A stretch of DNA of 64,000 bases from JADJPO01 sp046330955 (GTDB taxonomy: Bacteria; Actinomycetota; Actinomycetes; Actinomycetales; Kineosporiaceae): NCBI GenBank assembly GCA_046330955.1, contig JAXLRT010000014.1, positions 62,001 to 126,000 of the forward strand, given 5' to 3'. Positions 1 through 9,144 of the stretch are shown here, in pieces. The position numbers and the translations under genes were made by a program. The notes beneath the pieces were generated by a model that saw only the letters and a program-made list of their open reading frames with translations, was not told the origin of the DNA and did not search any database. Numbering within the stretch: position 1 is the stretch's first letter; every line of letters starts with the position of its first letter.

Positions 1-1
1 G

Positions 2-904
2 AACGACCACAGCGACGCCATGTCGCAGCGTGACTCGGGCTGGATCCAGCTCTACGCCCGCACCAACCAGGAGGCCGCCGACCTGCACGTGCAGGGCTTC
101 CGGCTCGCCGAGGAACTGTCGATCCCGGTCATGGTCTGCATGGACGGGTTCATCCTGACCCACGCCGTCGAGCGGGTGGACATCCCCGAGCAGTCCCAGG
201 TCGACGCCTTCCTGCCGCCGTTCGAGCCGCGTCAGGTGCTCGACCCGTCCGACCCGGTCTCGATCGGGGCGATGGTCGGCCCGGAGGCGTTCACCGAGGT
301 GCGCTACCTGGCTCACGCCAAGCAGATGCAGGCCCTCGAACTCATCCCGCGGATCGCCGCCGAGTTCACCGGGGTGTTCGGTCGCGACAGCGGCGGCCTG
401 GTGCACCCCTACCGCTGCGAGGACGCCGAGACGATCGTCGTCGCGCTCGGCTCGGTGCTCGGCACCATCGAGGACGTCATCGACGCCGAACGCGACCGGG
501 GTGTCGCGGTCGGGGCGTTGGGCATCGGCTCGTTCCGGCCGTTCCCGCTGGACGCCGTCCGCGAGGCCCTGGCCGGCGCTCGCCGGGTCGTGGTGGTCGA
601 GAAGGCGCTGTCCGTCGGCATCGGCGGGCCGGTCTCGTCCAACGTCCGCACCGCGCTGGCCGGTCTGGACATCCCGGCCGCCACGGTGATCGCCGGGCTC
701 GGCGGCCGCCCGATCACCCGGTCGTCGCTGCACACCATGCTGGCGCAGGCCCGCGCCGACGAACTCGAGCCGTTGACCTTCCTGGACATGAACTGGGACG
801 TGGTCAACCGCGAACTCGGGCGGCAGCAGGAGCGCCGCCGCTCCGGCCCGGAGGCCGAGAACATCTTGCGGGACATCGGCACCGTGGCTGCCGGACCGGT
901 CTGA
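2..904 (+). CDS. porA: Pyruvate:ferredoxin oxidoreductase alpha subunit, C-terminal part (cut by window edge)
   Basis: The frame is open at the left edge and the visible protein begins in a region (NDHSDAMSQRD, then GWIQLYA) that lies inside the alpha subunit of 2-oxoacid:ferredoxin oxidoreductases, so the start is outside the window. The enzyme oxidatively decarboxylates pyruvate (or a related 2-oxoacid) to acyl-CoA and passes electrons to ferredoxin. The visible part covers the end of the pyrimidine-binding domain and the transketolase-C-like domain (IVVALGSVLGTIEDVID, then VVVVEKALSVGIGGP). porB follows after 29 bp in the same direction. Substrate choice between pyruvate and another oxoacid is inferred from family resemblance. 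Confidence 0.9.
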   Translation, partial: NDHSDAMSQRDSGWIQLYARTNQEAADLHVQGFRLAEELSIPVMVCMDGFILTHAVERVDIPEQSQVDAFLPPFEPRQVLDPSDPVSIGAMVGPEAFTEVRYLAHAKQMQALELIPRIAAEFTGVFGRDSGGLVHPYRCEDAETIVVALGSVLGTIEDVIDAERDRGVAVGALGIGSFRPFPLDAVREALAGARRVVVVEKALSVGIGGPVSSNVRTALAGLDIPAATVIAGLGGRPITRSSLHTMLAQARADELEPLTFLDMNWDVVNRELGRQQERRRSGPEAENILRDIGTVAAGPV

Positions 905-933
905 GACGTGCAAGCGCGAGGAGAGACGACGAC

Positions 934-1986
934 ATGACCGTGCCGCAGACCCAACAGCAGGTGAAGTTCTACCAGGTCGGCAGTTTCGCGATCGGCAACC
1001 GACTGGTCGACGCCGAGCAGCGTTCGGTGCAGTCGACCACCGAACGAGCCAATGCCCTCACCTCGGGCCACCGGGCCTGTCAGGGCTGTGGTGAGGCCCT
1101 CGGCGCCCGCTACGCGATGGACGCCGCGATGCACGCCACGGAGGGACAGATGGTGGCGGTCAACGCCACCGGCTGCCTGGAGGTGTTCTCCACCCCCTAC
1201 CCCGAGACCTCGTGGCAGATCCCCTGGTTGCACTCGTTGTTCGGCAATGCCCCCGCGGTGGCGACCGGGGTGGCCGCCGCGCTGAAGGTGCGCGCCGCCA
1301 AGGACCTGGCGCGCGGCATCGGTGACGGCAAACCCGACATCCGGGTGGTGGCACAGGGCGGTGACGGCGGCACCGTCGACATCGGTTTCGGCTGCCTGTC
1401 GGGCATGTTCGAGCGCAACGACGACGTGCTCTACATCTGCTACGACAACGAGGCCTACATGAACACCGGGGTGCAGCGCAGCGGCGCCACGCCCCCGGCC
1501 GCTCGCACCATGACCACCCAGGCGGTGGGCAGCGAGCCCGGTGCCCCGTTCGGCCAGGGCAAGAACGTGCCCCGGATCGCCATGGCCCACGAGATCCCTT
1601 ACGTGGCAACGGCGACCGTTGCCGATCTGCGTGACCTCGAGTACAAGGTGCACAAGGCGATGGGCATGCACGGTGCCCGCTACATCCACGTGCTGGTGCC
1701 GTGTCCGCTGGGCTGGGGCAGCGCCTCGGGGCTGACGGTGCAGGTGGCCCGCGCGGCCACCCAGAGCGGGTTGTTCCCCGTGTTCGAGGCCGAGGGGGGC
1801 GAGGTCACCGGGGCTGCGAAGATCCGGCGCAAGATCCCCGTGGAGGACTACCTGCGCATGCAGAAACGCTACGCACACCTGTTCTCCCCCACGGTCCGCG
1901 AGGACGTCATCGATCGGCTCCAGGCCCAGGCCGACAAGAACATCGCCCGCTACGGGCTGCTCGATTCCGACGAGGGTGAGGCCTGA
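934..1986 (+). CDS. porB: Pyruvate:ferredoxin oxidoreductase beta subunit (TPP-binding)
   Basis: 350 residues, the usual size for this subunit. It binds thiamine diphosphate and forms the decarboxylation site with PorA. Visible signatures are CxxC at residues 49-52 (HRACQGCGEA) feeding the proximal iron-sulfur cluster, the TPP motif GDGG at 143-146 and the Mg/TPP-binding YDNEAYMNTG about 30 residues later. The start ATG at 934 has GAGGAGA upstream. It sits between porA and the flavoprotein gene, which starts 2 bp after its stop, so the three are surely one transcript. Confidence 0.93.
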   Translation: MTVPQTQQQVKFYQVGSFAIGNRLVDAEQRSVQSTTERANALTSGHRACQGCGEALGARYAMDAAMHATEGQMVAVNATGCLEVFSTPYPETSWQIPWLHSLFGNAPAVATGVAAALKVRAAKDLARGIGDGKPDIRVVAQGGDGGTVDIGFGCLSGMFERNDDVLYICYDNEAYMNTGVQRSGATPPAARTMTTQAVGSEPGAPFGQGKNVPRIAMAHEIPYVATATVADLRDLEYKVHKAMGMHGARYIHVLVPCPLGWGSASGLTVQVARAATQSGLFPVFEAEGGEVTGAAKIRRKIPVEDYLRMQKRYAHLFSPTVREDVIDRLQAQADKNIARYGLLDSDEGEA

Positions 1987-1988
1987 TC

Positions 1989-3665
1989 ATGGAGAAGCCG
2001 TTCGCGATCACCCTGGACATCGGGTCCAGCCTGGCCAACCGCACCGGGTCGTGGCGCACCGAGCGCCCGGTCTACGTCGACCGGATGCCCCCGTGCAACG
2101 ACGCCTGCCCCGCCGGGGAGAACATCCAGAAGTGGCTGTACGCCGCCGAGTCCGGCGACGTGGCCGACAACCCGGACGACGCCAAGGGCGGCAACGGCTA
2201 CGAGGCCGCCTGGCGCCAGATCATGCAGGACAACCCGCTGCCCGCCGTGATGGGTCGGGTCTGCTACCACCCGTGCGAGACCTCGTGCAATCGCGCCGGG
2301 GTCGACGAGGCGGTCGGGATCAACGGCGTCGAGCGCTTCCTGGGCGACCTGGCCATCGAGCGCGGCTGGACCATCGAGCCGCCGACCGCCACCACCGGCA
2401 AGCGGGTGCTGGTCGTCGGTGCCGGGCCGTCCGGCCTGAGCGCCGCCTACCACCTGCGCCGGATGGGCCACGAGGTCGAGATCCGCGAGGCCGGCCCGCT
2501 GGCCGGCGGCATGATGCGGTTCGGCATCCCGAAGTACCGCCTGCCCCGCGAGGTGCTCGAGGCCGAGGTCGCCCGGATCACCGGCATGGGCGTCGTCCTG
2601 ACCTTGAACCACAAGGTCGAGGACCTGCAGGCCGAGATGGCCGGCAGCGACGGCTCCCCCGGCTTCGACGCGGTCTTCCTGGCGGTGGGCGCGCACATCG
2701 GCAAGCGGGCCTACATCCCGGCCGGCGAGAGCACCCACATCCTGGACGCGGTCAGCCTGCTGCGGTCGATGGAGGGCGAGGACAAGCCCTACCTGGGACG
2801 GCGCGTGGTGATCTACGGCGGCGGCAACACCGCCATGGACGCCGCCCGCACCGCCAAGCGGCTCGGCGCCACCGACGCCATCGTGGTCTACCGGCGCACC
2901 CGCGACCGGATGCCCGCCCACGACATCGAGGTCGAGGAGGCCCTGGAGGAAGGCGTCATGATGCGCTGGCTCTCCACCGTCAAGCGGGCCGAGGAGGGCA
3001 AGCTCGTCGTCGAGAAGATGGAACTCGACGAGTCCGGCTTCCCGCAGCCGACCGGTGAGACCGAGGAGCTCGAGGCCGACACGCTGGTGCTGGCCCTGGG
3101 CCAGGACGTCGACCTGTCCCTGCTGGAGCACGTCCCCGGCCTGAACGTCGCCGACGGCGTGGTGCAGGTGGGCAGCAACCTGATGACCGGCGCCCCGGGC
3201 ATCTTCGCCGGCGGCGACATGGTGCCCAGCGAGCGCACGGTGACCGTCGCGGTCGGGCACGGCAAGAAGGCCGCCCGGCACATCGATGCCTATCTGCGGG
3301 GCACCACTTACGACCCGGGGCCCCGCAAGCCGCTGGCCACGCTGGACCGGATCAACAACTGGTACTACGCCGACGCTCCCAAGACGGTGCGGCCCACACT
3401 GGACGCCGTCCGGCGTCGCGCGACCTTCGACGAGGTGGTCGGTGGCCTGGACGCCGGCAGCGCCCTGTTCGAGGCGCGGCGCTGCATGTCGTGCGGCAAC
3501 TGCTTCGGCTGTGACAACTGCTATGGGGTCTGCCCGGACAACGCGGTGATCAAGGTCGCTCAGAATGCCACGTACGAGATCGACCTGAACTACTGCAAGG
3601 GCTGCAGCCTGTGCATGCACGAATGCCCCTGTGGCGCCATCGAGATGCAGCCCGAGCAGACCTGA
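1989..3665 (+). CDS. GltD-like NAD(P)H:ferredoxin flavoprotein with C-terminal 2x4Fe-4S ferredoxin domain
   Basis: 558 residues. The N-terminus has the Cys pattern of GltD-type proteins (CNDACPAGENIQKWL, then CYHPCETSCNRAG), followed by an FAD Rossmann motif (VGAGPSGLSAAYHLRRMG, about residue 140) and an NAD(P) motif (YGGGNTAMDAARTAKRLGA, about 275). The C-terminal 65 residues carry two clustered Cys motifs (CMSCGNCFGCDNCYGVC and CKGCSLCMHECPCG) typical of a bacterial ferredoxin/PorD domain. It probably moves electrons between the PorAB ferredoxin centre and NAD(P)H. The gene begins 2 bp after porB. It is not a glutamate synthase small subunit here because no gltB is adjacent; that is an inference from context. 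Confidence 0.88.
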   Translation: MEKPFAITLDIGSSLANRTGSWRTERPVYVDRMPPCNDACPAGENIQKWLYAAESGDVADNPDDAKGGNGYEAAWRQIMQDNPLPAVMGRVCYHPCETSCNRAGVDEAVGINGVERFLGDLAIERGWTIEPPTATTGKRVLVVGAGPSGLSAAYHLRRMGHEVEIREAGPLAGGMMRFGIPKYRLPREVLEAEVARITGMGVVLTLNHKVEDLQAEMAGSDGSPGFDAVFLAVGAHIGKRAYIPAGESTHILDAVSLLRSMEGEDKPYLGRRVVIYGGGNTAMDAARTAKRLGATDAIVVYRRTRDRMPAHDIEVEEALEEGVMMRWLSTVKRAEEGKLVVEKMELDESGFPQPTGETEELEADTLVLALGQDVDLSLLEHVPGLNVADGVVQVGSNLMTGAPGIFAGGDMVPSERTVTVAVGHGKKAARHIDAYLRGTTYDPGPRKPLATLDRINNWYYADAPKTVRPTLDAVRRRATFDEVVGGLDAGSALFEARRCMSCGNCFGCDNCYGVCPDNAVIKVAQNATYEIDLNYCKGCSLCMHECPCGAIEMQPEQT

Positions 3666-3670
3666 CCCGA

Positions 3671-3747
3671 CGCCCATGATCACCGTTTCGTCGCGGTGTC
3701 CCCCGGTTGAACCGGAGCGGAGTGCGACGCAACGGTGATCATGGGCG
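3671..3747. repeat. 77-bp palindromic intergenic element
   Basis: A perfect 17-bp inverted repeat (CGCCCATGATCACCGTT at 3671-3687 and its complement at 3731-3747) encloses inner stems GTCGC/GCGAC and CCGGT/ACCGG. It begins 5 bp after the flavoprotein stop and could terminate the por operon. The GATCACC core resembles two other intergenic elements near 36.0 kb and 63.5 kb, suggesting a REP-like family. Confidence 0.7.
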
Positions 3748-3876
3748 ATGAGGGCCACTGCCGGGATGGCTCATTGCATGACTCGTCAGGTTCTAGAACC
3801 ATGGTGTCATGGCGGGTACTACCGCGGCGGCGGGACAACTGAGGTGTAGCACTGCCCACCTCACCAGGAGCTCCCG

Positions 3877-4362
3877 ATGAAGCGCACCGCCCTGTTGACC
3901 GCAGCCGCCGTTCTGGCCGCCGTCCCCGCCGTCCTGGGGGTCGCGGGGAACGACACCTTCAGTCAGCGGGTGCCGGCCATGATCCCCGCCGGAGCCTCCG
4001 TGGTGCCCACCGCCGAACCCAGCGGTGAGGCCGGTGACGATTCCTCGGCGCACCCGACCTCGAGCCCCTCGTCGCACTCGGCCACCCAGACACACGACTC
4101 CTCGGCCTCCGGCGACGACCACGGCGGCCGCGGGGCCACCGGTGGCGGGCACGGCTCGGACGACGACGCGACCGGCAGCCGGTCGACCTCGACCGGGTCG
4201 ACCGTCACTCGGACCTCGACCTCGACCTCGACGCACACCGCCACCCACCGCGCGACCAGCGCCACCACCGACGACCGCGGCGGCGCCACCACGGAGGACT
4301 CCGGCGGTCACGGCGGCACCTCGGGCTCCGGTTCGGGCACCTCGGGCAAGGGCAAGGGGTGA
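3877..4362 (+). CDS. Small secreted Ser/Thr-rich low-complexity protein
   Basis: 161 residues. The N-terminus (MKRTALLTAAAVLAAVPAVLG) is a plausible signal peptide. The rest is disordered: Ser/Thr/Asp/His-rich to about residue 130 (runs such as TRTSTSTSTHTATH) and Gly/Ser-rich at the end (GHGGTSGSGSGTSGKGKG). No catalytic domain is visible. CAGGAG lies just upstream of the ATG. Its stop overlaps the GTG of the following sensor kinase (GTGA), so it is probably co-transcribed with the two-component pair and may be an exported partner or target of that system. It could equally be a cell-wall associated spacer protein. Function unknown. Confidence 0.7.
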   Translation: MKRTALLTAAAVLAAVPAVLGVAGNDTFSQRVPAMIPAGASVVPTAEPSGEAGDDSSAHPTSSPSSHSATQTHDSSASGDDHGGRGATGGGHGSDDDATGSRSTSTGSTVTRTSTSTSTHTATHRATSATTDDRGGATTEDSGGHGGTSGSGSGTSGKGKG

Positions 4363-5747
4363 GCACCCCCACCGACCAGGACTCCCCGGTCGAGGCGCCC
4401 CCGTGGCGGACCCTCACGACCGGGCAGTCCGCACGCGCCGAGAGCGAGCCGGTCGACGTCCGGCGCGTCGTCCTGCAGGTGATCGGGGCGGCACTGGCCG
4501 TGCTGCTGCTGGTCGGCGCGGTCGGCGTGGTCGTCGTCCGCCGGATGGCCGAGCGCGAGGCACTCAATGATGCCTCCCACCTCACCGACCTGCTGGCCCG
4601 GGCCGTGGTGATGCCCTCCCTCGAGGACGCCCTGCTCGACGGGGACGCCGCCGCCCGGCAGCGGTTCGACGTGGTCGTGCGCGAACGGGTGCTGTCGAAG
4701 GACTTCGTCCGGGTGAAGCTCTGGTCACCGGACGGCGTGGTGCTCTACTCCGACGAGGCCGCCCTGATCGGGGAGACGTTCCCGCTCGGCGAGGAACAGC
4801 GCGCCGTCCTCGCGGTCCCGGCCACGGTCGCCGAGGTGAGCGACCTGGCCCCGCAGGAGAACCGCCTGGAGCGGGATCAGGGCCGCCTGGTCGAGGTGTA
4901 TCGGCCGGTGTGGACGCCGTCCGGCAAACCGCTGTTGTTCGAGACCTACACCGACTACGGCACCGTCACCGACCGCACCGTCAACCTGTGGCGCGGGTTC
5001 GGCGGCACGATGATCTCGACCCTGTTGCTGTTCGCCGTGCTGATGACCCCCTTGATCTGGGCCCTGCTCGACCGGCTGCGACGAGCCCGGATGTCCCGCG
5101 AGGTGCTGCTGCAGCACGCCATCGACGCCTCGCAGGACGAACGGCGACGCATCGCGGCGGACCTGCACGACGGGGTGGTGCAGGAACTGGTCGCGGCCTC
5201 GCTGCTGGTCTCGGGGGCCACCGAGCGCGCCTCGGCCCGGGGGGACGGCGAGCAGGCCGCTCACCTGCGCTCGGCAGCGGGCGCCGTCCGGGCGAGCGTG
5301 GCCTCGCTGCGCACCCTGCTGGTGGACATCTACCCGCCCAATCTGACCAGCGCCGGCCTGGCGGTCGCACTGGAGGATCTCGGGGCCGGGTTGCGGGGCC
5401 GTGGGGTCGAGGTGATCGTCGACGTCGATCCGGATGCCCCGGCCCTGCTCGACGAACGCGGCCAACGCCTGGTCTATCGCACCACCCAGGAGTGCCTGCG
5501 CAACGTCCTCAAGCACTCCGGTGCCCACCAGGCCGAGGTCTCACTGCACGCCGAGGACGCCCTGGTGGTGCTCGAGGTGGCCGACGACGGTGCCGGGGTC
5601 AGCGAGGCGGCGCTCGACGGGACGACGACCCAGGGCCACTTCGGCCTGCGTCTGCTGGCCGATCTGGCGCGCGATCACGGCGCCACCCTGCGCGTGTCCA
5701 CGGCCCCGACCCGGGGCACCCGATGGCGGTTGGAGATCACCCCGTGA
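4359..5747 (+). CDS. NarL-family sensor histidine kinase (HisKA_3)
   Basis: 462 residues, GTG start overlapping the upstream stop. Two membrane segments (about residues 37-61 and 217-237) bracket a 150-residue extracytoplasmic sensor region. The dimerisation/phosphotransfer helix contains ERRRIAADLHDGVVQEL with phospho-acceptor His270, the HisKA_3 pattern. The ATPase domain shows TTQECLRNVLKHSGAH (N box) and DDGAG (G1) and ends with GHFGLRLLADLA. It should phosphorylate the response regulator whose GTG overlaps its stop. The stimulus is not evident. The preceding exported protein is a possible sensory partner. Confidence 0.92.
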   Translation: MSTPTDQDSPVEAPPWRTLTTGQSARAESEPVDVRRVVLQVIGAALAVLLLVGAVGVVVVRRMAEREALNDASHLTDLLARAVVMPSLEDALLDGDAAARQRFDVVVRERVLSKDFVRVKLWSPDGVVLYSDEAALIGETFPLGEEQRAVLAVPATVAEVSDLAPQENRLERDQGRLVEVYRPVWTPSGKPLLFETYTDYGTVTDRTVNLWRGFGGTMISTLLLFAVLMTPLIWALLDRLRRARMSREVLLQHAIDASQDERRRIAADLHDGVVQELVAASLLVSGATERASARGDGEQAAHLRSAAGAVRASVASLRTLLVDIYPPNLTSAGLAVALEDLGAGLRGRGVEVIVDVDPDAPALLDERGQRLVYRTTQECLRNVLKHSGAHQAEVSLHAEDALVVLEVADDGAGVSEAALDGTTTQGHFGLRLLADLARDHGATLRVSTAPTRGTRWRLEITP

Positions 5748-6385
5748 GCCAGAGCACCCGGTCCGCGGTCCGCGTCCTGCTGGTGGACGACCACGCGCTG
5801 GTGCGGGCCGGCCTGGCCGCACTGCTGGACGGCAGCGGCCAGGTGAACGTGGTCGGCCAGGCGGCCGACGGAGCCGGCGCGATCGAACTGGTCACCGAGG
5901 TGAACCCGGACGTGGTGCTGATGGACCTGTCGATGCCAGGCATGGACGGCATCGCGGCCACCCGCGCCGTCCTGGAGGCCCGACCCGGGACGGCGGTGGT
6001 CATCCTGACCTCGTTCGCCGAGCAGCCGCGGGTGCGCGGTGCGATCGACGCCGGCGCGGTCGGCTTCCTGCTCAAGGACTCCGAGCCGGGCGACCTGGTC
6101 TCCGGAGTGCTGGCCGCAGCACGCGGCGAGGCTCCGCTGGACCCCCGGGTGACCAAGGCGTTGCTGCCCGGCGGCGGCCGGTCCACCGGCGAGCGGCTCA
6201 GCCCCCGCGAGCGCGAGGTGCTCGCCCTGGTGGGTGAGGGCATGGCCAACAAGCAGATCGCCCGCGCCCTCGGCATCGCCGAGCGCACCGTCAAGGTGCA
6301 CCTGAACAGCGTGTTCCGTCAGCTGGGGGTCGGCGACCGGACGTCGGCAGCGTTGTGGGCTCGGGAGCACCTCGGTTCGTGGTGA
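5744..6385 (+). CDS. LuxR/NarL-type response regulator
   Basis: 213 residues from a GTG that overlaps the kinase stop (GTGA). The receiver domain has acidic residues at 15-16 (VDDHALVRAG), phospho-acceptor Asp61 in LMDLSMPGMDG, and the conserved Lys in FLLKDSEPGD. The C-terminal DNA-binding domain is a classic LuxR HTH (LSPREREVLALVGEGMANKQIARALGIAERTVKVHLN). It is the cognate partner of the kinase upstream. A longer frame upstream of the GTG lies inside the kinase and was not used. Confidence 0.93.
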   Translation: MSQSTRSAVRVLLVDDHALVRAGLAALLDGSGQVNVVGQAADGAGAIELVTEVNPDVVLMDLSMPGMDGIAATRAVLEARPGTAVVILTSFAEQPRVRGAIDAGAVGFLLKDSEPGDLVSGVLAAARGEAPLDPRVTKALLPGGGRSTGERLSPREREVLALVGEGMANKQIARALGIAERTVKVHLNSVFRQLGVGDRTSAALWAREHLGSW

Positions 6386-6418
6386 TCCCGTCGTGGTGAA
6401 CCCGGTTCACCCCGAGCG

Positions 6419-6907
6419 CTATCGACCGGCGGCCTCGCCGCCGCCCTGGCCGGTCTTGGTGTTGCTGATGATGTCCTTCCAGACCAGGGTGGCCCCGCTG
6501 TGACCGACGACCACGGTCATGCCGATGGTCGCCACGGCGCCCACCACGGCGAGGCCGGCCACGACCTTCGCCAGCGTTGCCCGCGTGCGGGCCCACCAGA
6601 TGACCCCGGCGCCCACGAACAGGGCGAAGGCGAACGCCACCAGCGTGTCGCCCATCTCGGCATGGTCGTGCAGACCAGCGGGCTCACTCAGCTGCCGCAC
6701 GCGATGCTCCAGGCTCTCGCCCGACTGGGCGGCCGTGAACGCGGCGACCAGCACCACGCCGTTGAGCACCGCGAGCTGGGGGGCGAACCGTCGCCAGTCG
6801 GGCTTGACCGCCACCGCGACCGTCAGCACCGCGGCGAGCGGTAGCAGGATGACCACGGCGTGGACCACCAGCGGGTGCAAGGGCAGTCCCAACACGGTGT
6901 CGAACAC
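6419..6907 (-). CDS. DUF2231-type membrane protein
   Basis: 162 residues from GTG 6907, chosen because GAGAGGAG precedes it and the conserved N-terminus (VFDTVLGLPLHPLVVHAVVILLPL) begins there. The frame could start upstream at 7024 but that extension looks non-coding. Four hydrophobic helices with the LHPLVVH motif place it in the DUF2231 family of small integral membrane proteins, often linked to c-type cytochromes or redox membrane proteins elsewhere. Function here unknown. It is convergent with the response regulator. Confidence 0.82.
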   Translation of the reverse strand: MFDTVLGLPLHPLVVHAVVILLPLAAVLTVAVAVKPDWRRFAPQLAVLNGVVLVAAFTAAQSGESLEHRVRQLSEPAGLHDHAEMGDTLVAFAFALFVGAGVIWWARTRATLAKVVAGLAVVGAVATIGMTVVVGHSGATLVWKDIISNTKTGQGGGEAAGR

Positions 6908-7145
6908 GAAGATTCCGCTCCTCTCGGGGATGCCGGGACCCCGGTTCCCGTGAGTCCGATCGGACCCATGCTGCGACTCTACGACTACTGATATGTCAGT
7001 CAACTCCAGGCCCGCCGCGTTCACCGGAGAAATGGCCAGGCATGGCGGTAGCGTCGAGCCGGCATCGACCCCGGGTTGACCCGGGATCTACCTGCAGCAC
7101 GGGCCGGCACCCGCGGCTCGACACCGAGGACTCCCGAGGAGCGAC

Positions 7146-7946
7146 GTGGCCGGCTACGACGATGATCTGCGGCTCGCACTGGTGATCGCCGACATGGTCG
7201 ACGCCCACACGACGTCCCGGTTCCAGGCGGTCGACCTGCACGTCGAGACCAAGCCCGACCTGACGCCCGTCAGTGACGCCGACCGCACCGCGGAGGAGAT
7301 CATCCGCGGCCAGCTCAAGCGCAGCCGCCCGCGCGACGCCGTCGTCGGCGAGGAGTTCGCCCCGACCGGTCACGGCGTCCGGCGCTGGGTGGTCGACCCG
7401 ATCGACGGCACCAAGAACTTCGTGCGCGGCGTCCCGGTGTGGGCCACGCTGATCGCCCTCATGGTCGAGGACGAGGTGGTGCTCGGCGTGGTGTCCGCCC
7501 CCGCGCTGAACCGGCGGTGGTGGGCGGCGCAGGGCACCGGCGCCTGGACCGGCCGCAGCCTGTCCTCGGCGCGACGCCTGGCGGTCTCGGGGGTCGCCAA
7601 GGTCGAGGATGCCTCGCTGTCGTACTCCTCCTATGAGTCCTGGGAGGACCTGAACCGGGGCGAGCAGTTCCGCACCCTCACCCGCACCGTCTGGCGCAGC
7701 CGGGCCTACGGCGACTTCTGGTCGTACATGTTGCTCGCCGAGGGCGCGGTCGACATCGCCACCGAACCGGAGCTGATGCTCTACGACATGGCGGCGTTGG
7801 TACCCGTGGTCACCGAGGCCGGGGGACGGTTCACCTCACTGGCCGGCGAGGAGGGCTGCTCGGGCGGGAACGCCTTGGCCACCAACGGGTTGCTGCACGA
7901 CGAGGTGCTCTCGATGCTCGCCCTGCGCGAGCCGGACCCGGCATAA
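7146..7946 (+). CDS. hisN: Inositol-monophosphatase-family phosphatase, probable histidinol-phosphatase
   Basis: 266 residues with GTG start preceded by GAGGA. Metal ligands of the family are present: GEE at 68-70, DPIDGT at 84-89 and, near the C-terminus, TEPELMLYDMAAL with the late Asp. The sequence WVVDPIDGTKNFVRGVPVW matches actinobacterial HisN more than inositol phosphatases. It hydrolyses histidinol phosphate to histidinol or a related sugar/inositol phosphate. It stands alone, not in a his operon, so substrate is inferred from family resemblance. Confidence 0.85.
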   Translation: MAGYDDDLRLALVIADMVDAHTTSRFQAVDLHVETKPDLTPVSDADRTAEEIIRGQLKRSRPRDAVVGEEFAPTGHGVRRWVVDPIDGTKNFVRGVPVWATLIALMVEDEVVLGVVSAPALNRRWWAAQGTGAWTGRSLSSARRLAVSGVAKVEDASLSYSSYESWEDLNRGEQFRTLTRTVWRSRAYGDFWSYMLLAEGAVDIATEPELMLYDMAALVPVVTEAGGRFTSLAGEEGCSGGNALATNGLLHDEVLSMLALREPDPA

Positions 7947-8716
7947 CGCCCCCGGGTACGCCACCGGGCCAGCACCCGCGGGGCGAACAGCAGCGCGTAG
8001 AGATCGAACCAGCCGTACCCCCCGGCCGCCCCGGACGGCGGATTGCCCTGTCCGATCAGGCCGAGCACGGGATCGACCTCGGCCCAGGCCCAGGTGCCCA
8101 GCGCCGTCCCGGTCAGCTCGAGCAGCCCGACCACCACGAACGCACCCACGTAGAGCAGTCGGCTGCGACCCCACCGCAGGAAGCCGAGCAGGCAGCCGAA
8201 CCAGAAGAAGCCCAGGACGTCGTGGCGCCCGCCGAACAGGCCCAGCAGCCCCGCCACGGCCCAACCGCCACCGGCCACGACGGTCAGACCGACCGCGGCG
8301 TGGGCGTGCGCGCGGACGACGGGCGCCCGCCCGATGCACAAGGCGGCCAGGTAGACCAGACCGTGACCGGGCGGCACGAACAGGGGCACGGTGCCGATCC
8401 GGTAGACGTAGGCCTCCAGCAGGGGCGAGAAGGTGTACTCCACCGCCGTCGCGAAGAGCACGACGAGCCCGGTCTGCACCCGCACCAGGGCGGTCTCGCG
8501 GCGCAGGACCCCCACCAGGACCAGCCAGGTGCCGAGCCCCAGCACGACCTGCCGCGCGGGTTCGAACCAGGGCAGGTCGATCGAGCCGGGCACGACCGCC
8601 GGGTCGACGGCATCGAGCAGCAGTACCACGGCGATCCAGGACATCACCGTGGCCGCCACACCGAGATCAGGCCCGGGGTCCCAGGCGACCCGGAGCCTGA
8701 CGATCAGCTCTCGCAC
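7781..8716 (-). CDS. Multi-pass membrane protein of unknown function
   Basis: 311 residues with GTG start at 8716. About seven hydrophobic segments lie in residues 20-230 (for example ATVMSWIAVVLLLDAV and QVVLGLGTWLVLVGVL). The region after residue 255 is polar and antisense to the 3' end of the phosphatase gene, giving an unusual 166-bp tail-to-tail overlap. The last 50 residues may be fortuitous extension after loss of an earlier stop. I do not recognise a family. Confidence 0.68.
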   Translation of the reverse strand: MRELIVRLRVAWDPGPDLGVAATVMSWIAVVLLLDAVDPAVVPGSIDLPWFEPARQVVLGLGTWLVLVGVLRRETALVRVQTGLVVLFATAVEYTFSPLLEAYVYRIGTVPLFVPPGHGLVYLAALCIGRAPVVRAHAHAAVGLTVVAGGGWAVAGLLGLFGGRHDVLGFFWFGCLLGFLRWGRSRLLYVGAFVVVGLLELTGTALGTWAWAEVDPVLGLIGQGNPPSGAAGGYGWFDLYALLFAPRVLARWRTRGRYAGSGSRRASIESTSSCSNPLVAKAFPPEQPSSPASEVNRPPASVTTGTNAAMS

Positions 8717-8771
8717 GACCCGATCATGCCCGCTGTGCGACCCCCGAGGCGGCCCAGCGGTACCCGAGGAC

Positions 8772-9083
8772 TCAGGACGCCGCGGAGTGCTCGATGCGGT
8801 CGAGCCGGTTACGCGAGTCCTCCGGCAGGGTCATCTCGACACAGGCGGGACAGGCCGCTGCGGGCCGCGCCGAGAAGCGCCGCTCCCAGAAGACCGTCCA
8901 GCCGCCGATGAACTCCCCACACAGGGTGCGCCGGGTACCCGGCTGCCAGGCATGTTCGGTTCCATAGGGCACCCACTGGCTCGGACCGGTCCCTGAGCGG
9001 TCGCGCACCTTGTGGGTCGAGACAACGAAAAGCTCACTGCGATCCGGACCAGCCGGACGCTGAGCAAGAGTCAGGGGCGTCAT
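8772..9083 (-). CDS. Small Cys-containing hypothetical protein
   Basis: 103 residues with GGAGG nine bases before the ATG. The middle holds LCGEFIGGWTVFWERRF and then CPACVEMTLP, so a Cys plus a CxxC pair may bind zinc. No known domain is recognised. It lies downstream of the TetR gene on the same strand, with a palindromic operator candidate at 9145-9159 in its promoter region, so TetR control is a reasonable guess. Confidence 0.62.
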   Translation of the reverse strand: MTPLTLAQRPAGPDRSELFVVSTHKVRDRSGTGPSQWVPYGTEHAWQPGTRRTLCGEFIGGWTVFWERRFSARPAAACPACVEMTLPEDSRNRLDRIEHSAAS

Positions 9084-9144
9084 CGTTGCCGTCCTCCACT
9101 CCCGTGCCGTTCCGGAGCCTCCCCGTCGAGACTCACATCACGCG

